26,391 nucleotides of DNA from Actinomycetes bacterium (GTDB lineage: Bacteria; Actinomycetota; Coriobacteriia; WRKU01; WQUG01). The number at the start of each line of letters is the position of its first letter. Position 1 is the first letter of the stretch. The stretch is taken from assembly GCA_009785855.1 (NCBI GenBank), contig WQUG01000037.1:1-26391 (forward strand), read 5' to 3'. The notes under the pieces were generated by a model that worked only from the letters and a program-made list of their open reading frames with translations, searched no databases and was not told where the DNA came from. Position numbers and translations under genes: made by a program. This document shows positions 21,910 through 26,391 of this stretch, one piece after another.

Positions 21910-21985
21910 TGGAGCGGAAGACGGGGCTCGAACCCGCGACCCCAACCTTGGCAAGGTTGTGCTCTACCAACTGAGCCACTTCCGC
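21910..21985 (-). tRNA. tRNA-Gly (anticodon GCC)
   Basis: On the minus strand GCGGAAG pairs with CTTCCGC. The anticodon arm AACCT-TGCCAA-GGTT gives GCC (Gly). The D-arm GCTCAGTTGGTAGAGC and T-arm GCGGGTTCGAGCCCCGT are intact, with discriminator T and CCA encoded. Length is 76 nt. Confidence 0.95.
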
Positions 21986-21995
21986 ACGGAAGTTA

Positions 21996-22024
21996 ATACT
22001 ATCGTACTTTGCGCGCAGCGGCAA
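21996..22024 (-). promoter_or_regulatory. Promoter of tRNA-Gly (and perhaps tRNA-Cys)
   Basis: On the minus strand TTGCCG (22019-22024), a 17-nt spacer and TAGTAT (21996-22001) lie 10 nt before the tRNA-Gly 5' end. Spacing is ideal and both hexamers match consensus at four positions. Confidence 0.55.
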
Positions 22025-22100
22025 GATGGCCGTTCACCGGCGCGTTCTTACCGGTTTCTTACACCGGGTATACCTAAATCGCGGCCTCCGACATAAGTAT

Positions 22101-22129
22101 TTGAAAACGCGATCCTAATTTGCTACAAA
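22101..22129 (+). promoter_or_regulatory. Promoter of the SARP-like regulator
   Basis: TTGAAA (22101-22106), a 17-nt spacer and TACAAA (22124-22129) with TGC directly before it form a good promoter. The leader from about 22136 to 22194 contains AGATCC (22141-22146) complementary to GGATCT (22170-22175), enclosing a GC-rich hairpin, just before the Shine-Dalgarno AGGGAG. Confidence 0.6.
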
Positions 22130-22194
22130 AAAGTCTGCGCAGATCCCCGGGAGAGGGGTACCGAGGCGCGGATCTGAACAAGGGAGTAATCGTT

Positions 22195-24435
22195 ATGGAA
22201 ACGACACACTGCGGACTTTCTCTCATCAGCAAACAGTCGGAGTTCATCGGCCTGTTGGACAGACTCGTTCTTGAGGGTAGCTCTGATGAGCTCAATGAAC
22301 TCACGCTCGTGTTCTGGAAGCTCTACCCTGAACTCTCGCTGGCTTTCGCGCGGCGCGTTCTGCGCACGCTCGAGAAACTGTCGGTACCGGATCGGCGCTT
22401 TGAGGCGCCCCTGCTGGTGATACTTGCGCGCTGCTATCTGCGCTGCGGCAGACTGGACGCGTCCTGTGAACATATCAGAGCAGCGCAAAGGATCATGGAG
22501 GACGACGTCCCTGCGCGCCTCCTGCAGCTGACGACCGAGCTCGAGGTCATGATCCATCTGGCCTGTACGGACCTGGAGTCCGCCCAGCAGGCCTTCCGGT
22601 GTCTTGAGGATTCAATGAGCCTGAGCTGCGGCGGCCTGAACTGCGAGCAATCACTCCTGGGGCTGCGTCTGAGCTTCAATATCGGCGACCTTGACGGCGC
22701 CCTGCAGCACGCCCTCCGCGCGATCGAGCGAGCGGTCACCGACGAGCAGCGTCAGCGGGCCCGGCTCCACGCGACGTGGATCGAGACCTATCGGACGGGT
22801 GACGTCCGTCGTGAACTCATGCAGCTCGTCCCTCTGGAGCATACCCAGAACACCCAGCGTCCTGCCCCTGCGTCTGACCTGAAAGCGCTCCTGTCCTGTC
22901 GTCTCGCGCGATGCTTTCTTTCGCAGGGAAAACTTGTCCAGGCTGAAGTCCGCCTGAGTACGACCGACACGCTCCGTGCTTCTGCAGTGGGCGATCCGGC
23001 GCTCGTGGGCTGCGCTCTTCAGGTCGCGCACGGGCACCTGAGCGATGCGCGCGCCGATCTTGATCTGCTCCAGTCCGCTGACCTGTGCGGTCAAAGTCAG
23101 ATCGAGCATCTCAGCCGGCGTTTCGCTGTCCTGATGCTCGAGCAGATGCTCGACGGCGCCTGCCTCGGGAGCATGCAAGCCGAGGAGTTCTTCGGACTCT
23201 GTGAAGCGACGGGGCACGGCGGGCTGCAGATGCGGGCGCGCGTGCTCCTTGCCTCGGCTCAGCTCGCTTCCGGGGAGAGTGAGCTGGCGATCCGTACCTT
23301 GAAAGAAGGGGGCCTGTTGCTGGCTTCGCACAAGGCCCTGCGCCTGGTCGCGCTCGCGCTCGTGGCACTCTGCCGACCCGATCAGGCAGCGCTTGATCAG
23401 CTGGGCGACCTCCTCACTGACGACGACGTCTCTTTTGTCATCCTGCTGGTAGCGCGCGCCCATCCGCACTTCATCGAACTGCTGATCTCAATGGGTCTTG
23501 ACGAGGCGCTGTCTGCCGGCGCCCGCCGCTTGCTGGACGCGCGTCTTGTCTATGTGCGCAGTCTGCTTGAGGAAAGCAAGCGCTCGCTGCAGAAGACCGG
23601 CGCTGCGCCCGCGTTCTTCGCGGATCCCGTTCTGGACTCCGGGCATGCGCTGCGCATCCAGTTCTTCGGCGGGCTGCAGGTCAGGCGCAGGGGGATCCGG
23701 ATCGATCTCGAGCGCCTGCGTCGCAACAAGGTGCGCGCCCTGCTCATCGTCCTCGTATGCGCGCGGGGCAGGGAGGTATCCCGGGCGAAGATCATGGCCG
23801 AGCTGTGGCCTCAGCAGACCGAAGAGCGGGCGCTGAACAACTTCTATGTGACCTGGAACGCCCTGAAGGCGTCCTTCATGGCCGATGGGCCAAAGCTTCC
23901 CCGGCAACATTGCCCCCCCGAGCGCTTCCCCTTCAGCTGCAACGGGGGGCGTTGCGCTCTGTTGACGGGGTACTGTTCCTCTGACCTGGGGGACTTCGAT
24001 CGGCTCGTGTTGCGCATCAAGGACGCTGCCTATCGCGGCGATGACGAGCGCTGCTTCAAGTTCGCCGACGAGCTCCTGACCCTCTACCAGGGCGAGCTCC
24101 TGCCGGCAGATCGCGACAGTGAGCCGGTGGCTGCCCTGCGCCTGTTCTATCGCAAGACCTTCGTCGAGATCATGCTGCTCGTGGCACACCAGGCTCTGGC
24201 ATCCCGTCACTCCTCTCTGGCCCTGCCCTTCATAGAGCGAGGCCTGAGCGCCGATCCCAGCTGCGAGGAACTCTATCGTCTCGCGATGCACGCCTACGCG
24301 CTGGAGGGGCGTCGTGATGACTCGCTGCTTTCCTACGAGCAGTGCCGCCGCACGCTCGAACGTGAACTGGGGATCGAACCGAGCCAGGAACTCAACGACC
24401 TGTTCTCACGCCTGGCCGGTCAATCCGCCGCCTGA
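22195..24435 (+). CDS. Transcriptional regulator with C-terminal SARP-type wHTH and BTAD domains
   Basis: The protein has 746 residues. ATG 22195 is chosen because AGGGAG lies 8 nt upstream; an earlier in-frame start at 22120 would sit inside the promoter. Residues 1-470 are helical and TPR-like, with no visible ATP-binding motif. Near residue 485 a winged-helix domain of the OmpR/SARP type begins (LRIQFFGGLQVRRRGIRIDL, then KVRALLIVLVCARGREVSR and IMAELWP). It is followed by a BTAD domain (about 590-745) ending LERELGIEPSQELNDLFSRL, a highly typical BTAD ending. In classical SARPs the wHTH and BTAD are N-terminal; here they are C-terminal. It stands alone, so its targets are unknown. Confidence 0.85.
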   Translation: METTHCGLSLISKQSEFIGLLDRLVLEGSSDELNELTLVFWKLYPELSLAFARRVLRTLEKLSVPDRRFEAPLLVILARCYLRCGRLDASCEHIRAAQRIMEDDVPARLLQLTTELEVMIHLACTDLESAQQAFRCLEDSMSLSCGGLNCEQSLLGLRLSFNIGDLDGALQHALRAIERAVTDEQRQRARLHATWIETYRTGDVRRELMQLVPLEHTQNTQRPAPASDLKALLSCRLARCFLSQGKLVQAEVRLSTTDTLRASAVGDPALVGCALQVAHGHLSDARADLDLLQSADLCGQSQIEHLSRRFAVLMLEQMLDGACLGSMQAEEFFGLCEATGHGGLQMRARVLLASAQLASGESELAIRTLKEGGLLLASHKALRLVALALVALCRPDQAALDQLGDLLTDDDVSFVILLVARAHPHFIELLISMGLDEALSAGARRLLDARLVYVRSLLEESKRSLQKTGAAPAFFADPVLDSGHALRIQFFGGLQVRRRGIRIDLERLRRNKVRALLIVLVCARGREVSRAKIMAELWPQQTEERALNNFYVTWNALKASFMADGPKLPRQHCPPERFPFSCNGGRCALLTGYCSSDLGDFDRLVLRIKDAAYRGDDERCFKFADELLTLYQGELLPADRDSEPVAALRLFYRKTFVEIMLLVAHQALASRHSSLALPFIERGLSADPSCEELYRLAMHAYALEGRRDDSLLSYEQCRRTLERELGIEPSQELNDLFSRLAGQSAA

Positions 24436-24528
24436 TGTCTGATCGGACCGCATGACGCCTCAGGGGAAAGATCACGGACGGGTATCCCGATCAGAGAGCC
24501 CCGCCGAGGCGCTGCTGTTCTGTGAAGA

Positions 24529-24560
24529 AGCTGCGTCCTGTCGCATGGCAGGGCGCAGCT
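24529..24560. repeat. Hairpin upstream of secA
   Basis: AGCTGCG (24529-24535) pairs with CGCAGCT (24554-24560), and inside it CCTG pairs with CAGG. It may terminate the regulator transcript. It ends 4 nt before the possible secA -10 and so could also influence initiation. Confidence 0.5.
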
Positions 24561-24561
24561 A

Positions 24562-24570
24562 TGTTAAAAT
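24562..24570 (+). promoter_or_regulatory. Extended -10 promoter of secA
   Basis: TGTTAAAAT (24562-24570) is an extended -10 element with no clear -35. The start would lie near 24577, about 43 nt before the secA ATG. Confidence 0.5.
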
Positions 24571-24619
24571 CAAACGCTGTATTCACACCCTGTCGTGACC
24601 CGATCAAGAAAGCAGACCA

Positions 24620-26391
24620 ATGGCAAACGTGCTCGAAAAAGCCCTCTCGTTCGGCGAGGGGAAAGAACTCAAGGGCTACTGGAAGCTCGTGACGAAGATC
24701 AACGACCTTGAACCGGAGATGGAGAAGCTCGAAGACGAGGACTTCCCGAAGCTGACGGAGAAGCTGAAAGCGCGGGTCGCTGACGGAGAGGCCCTCGACG
24801 ACGTCTTACCCGAGGCCTTCGCGGCGGCTCGCGAGGCCGCAAAACGTACGATCGGCCAGCGCCACTTCGACGTGCAGCTGATCGGCGCGATGGTGCTCAA
24901 TGACGGCAAGATCGCCGAGATGAAGACCGGCGAGGGCAAGACGCTCGTGGCCACGGCAGCCGTCTACCTCAACGCACTGACCGGGGAGGGCGTCCATGTC
25001 GTCACGGTCAACGACTATCTGGCCAGCCGTGACTCGGTCTGGATGGGCCGTATCTATAAGTTCCTGGGCCTGAAGGTCGGTCTGATCCAGACCGAGATGA
25101 GCCCCGATGAGCGCAAGCCTGCCTACGCGGCCGATGTCACCTATGGCACGAACTCTGAGTTCGGCTTCGACTACCTGCGTGACAACATGGTCACGCTCGG
25201 CTCCGATCGCGTCCAGCGTGGACATGCCTTCGCGATCGTCGACGAGGTCGACTCGATACTCATCGACGAAGCGCGGACACCGCTCATCATCAGCGGGGCG
25301 GGGGAGAAGTCCGCAAGCCTCTACCGTGACTTCGCGCGGGTCATGCCGCGCCTGGTCGAAGACGAGGACTTCGAGCTTGACGAGGCCAAGCACACCTGCG
25401 CGCCGACCGAAGAAGGCATCACGAAAGTCGAGCGCATGCTCAACATCAAGGACATCTACGGCGACCCTTCCGGGCAGCTTGCCAACCATCTCAAGCAGGC
25501 GCTCTCCGCCCAGTATCTCTTCCATCGTGACGTCAACTACATGGTGCGCGATGGCGAGGTGCTCATCGTCGACGAGTTCACGGGACGCGTGCTGCCGGGC
25601 CGTCGCTACAGCGAGGGTCTGCATCAGGCCATCGAGGCTAAAGAAGGCGTCACGGTGCGCGAGGAGAACCAGACGCTTGCGACGATCACCCTGCAGAACT
25701 ACTTCCGCATGTATGACAAGCTCTCGGGTATGACCGGCACGGCCGTGACCGAGGACAAGGAGTTCCGCGAGATCTACAAGCTGCCGGTCGTGGTCATCCC
25801 GACGAACATGCCGATGATCCGCGAGGACCGCAACGACCTGGTCTACCGTACGGTCGAAGCGAAGTACAACGCCGTGGCGGACTTCATCAAAGAGCGCCAC
25901 GATAAGGGCCAGCCCTGTCTGGTCGGCACGATCTCGATCGAGCACTCCGAGCATCTCTCGCAGTTGCTCAATGAGCGCGGCATCAAGCACAGCGTCCTGA
26001 ACGCGAAACAGCACGAGAAGGAGGCCCTGATCGTCGCTCAGGCTGGGCGCCTCGGTACGGTCACGATCGCGACGAACATGGCCGGGCGCGGCACCGACAT
26101 CATCTTAGGCGGCAACCCGGACTACCTCGTCAACGACATCCTGCGCGCCAAGGGTATCGATCCGGAAGAGGCCACCGACGAGGAGCGGGCGAAGTATCTG
26201 CCCGAGATCAAGAAGACCTGTGACGAAGAGCATATCAAGGTCGTCGAGGCAGGCGGGCTGGCCGTCATCGGTACCGAGCGCCATGACTCACGGCGCATCG
26301 ACAACCAGCTGCGCGGACGCAGCGGGCGCCAGGGCGACCCGGGACTCTCGCAGTTCTACCTCTCGCTCGAAGACGACCTGATGCGCCTGTT
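24620..26391 (+). CDS. secA: Preprotein translocase ATPase SecA (3' truncated by window end)
   Basis: The frame opens MANVLEKALSFGEGKELKGY and runs past the window end, giving about 590 codons of an enzyme usually 800-950 residues long. SecA is the ATP-driven motor that pushes preproteins through SecYEG. The Walker A motif is in EMKTGEGKTLVATAA (about residues 98-112). VNDYLASRD, YGTNSEFGFDYLRDN and the DEAD-type VDEVDSILIDEARTPLIISG follow. Later motifs are DEFTGRVLPGRRYSEGLHQA, TGMTGTA, NMAGRGTDI and LRGRSGRQGDPG. Only the weak AAGAAAG precedes the ATG. The missing part is the end of the second ATPase domain, the helical scaffold and the C-terminal tail. Confidence 0.98.
   Translation, partial: MANVLEKALSFGEGKELKGYWKLVTKINDLEPEMEKLEDEDFPKLTEKLKARVADGEALDDVLPEAFAAAREAAKRTIGQRHFDVQLIGAMVLNDGKIAEMKTGEGKTLVATAAVYLNALTGEGVHVVTVNDYLASRDSVWMGRIYKFLGLKVGLIQTEMSPDERKPAYAADVTYGTNSEFGFDYLRDNMVTLGSDRVQRGHAFAIVDEVDSILIDEARTPLIISGAGEKSASLYRDFARVMPRLVEDEDFELDEAKHTCAPTEEGITKVERMLNIKDIYGDPSGQLANHLKQALSAQYLFHRDVNYMVRDGEVLIVDEFTGRVLPGRRYSEGLHQAIEAKEGVTVREENQTLATITLQNYFRMYDKLSGMTGTAVTEDKEFREIYKLPVVVIPTNMPMIREDRNDLVYRTVEAKYNAVADFIKERHDKGQPCLVGTISIEHSEHLSQLLNERGIKHSVLNAKQHEKEALIVAQAGRLGTVTIATNMAGRGTDIILGGNPDYLVNDILRAKGIDPEEATDEERAKYLPEIKKTCDEEHIKVVEAGGLAVIGTERHDSRRIDNQLRGRSGRQGDPGLSQFYLSLEDDLMRL

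Noticed and set aside
22141..22175. Second copy of the gpmI palindrome in the leader of the SARP-like gene
   Set aside because: Only a short GGGG-N2-CCGAGGCG similarity is shared, too little in GC-rich DNA to claim a relationship.
22120..22194. Longer N-terminus of the SARP-like regulator
   Set aside because: The extra codons cover the probable promoter and leader hairpin; ATG 22195 has a good Shine-Dalgarno sequence.
1..26391. CRISPR array, transposase, prophage or rRNA genes
   Set aside because: No regularly spaced direct repeats, no transposase or integrase ORF and no rRNA-like stretch were found on either strand.

Overview
The window is GC-rich, Gram-positive chromosomal DNA. All 21 protein genes called here read rightward, and three tRNA genes read leftward. 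Several features point to Actinomycetota, most likely an anaerobic member of the class Coriobacteriia: the uvrC-rapZ-yvcK-whiA block, a gap-pgk-tpiA-gpmI-secG block, LPXTG surface proteins, a SARP/BTAD regulator, a membrane-bound LuxR-type regulator, and tRNA genes with CCA encoded in the DNA. The placement is inferred from gene content and order, since no 16S or ribosomal gene is present.

Layout. 1-1028: end of azlC and all of azlD (branched-chain amino-acid export). 1029-1830: an accessory patch with a 38-residue hydrophobic peptide, whose ribosome-binding site lies in a hairpin and which faces a perfect opposing extended -10 promoter (a candidate type I toxin-antitoxin module), then an orphan VapB-type antitoxin and a 29-residue membrane micro-ORF. 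1833-2690: a small LPPTG-anchored Ig-like protein followed by a two-hairpin repeat. 2944-7679: uvrC, rapZ, yvcK, whiA. 7760-12337: gap, pgk, tpiA, gpmI, a tight lower-glycolysis operon; gpmI carries an in-frame palindromic insert. 12480-14663: a large vWA/LPSTG surface adhesin followed by a palindrome cluster. 14903-17106: secG, trpB, trpA. 17159-18931: a sensor/regulator with an extracellular domain, a 7TM region and two LuxR-type helix-turn-helix units. 19062-20369: a DUF4870-like membrane protein and a lipoprotein. 20380-21985: a second copy of the two-hairpin repeat, tRNA-Leu, an EamA transporter, tRNA-Cys, a duplicated tRNA-Gly 3' end and tRNA-Gly. 22195-24435: a regulator with its SARP-like output domain at the C-terminus. 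24620-end: the first 590 codons of secA.

Together these are mostly housekeeping genes (DNA repair, carbon flux control, glycolysis, Sec export, the last step of tryptophan synthesis), interrupted by short accessory patches rich in palindromes. The points most worth pursuing are the candidate type I toxin-antitoxin locus at about 1100-1400, the roughly 85-nt palindrome inserted in frame in gpmI, the membrane-tethered double-HTH regulator with its hairpin-embedded start codon, and the tRNA-Gly 3'-end duplication that looks like an integration scar.
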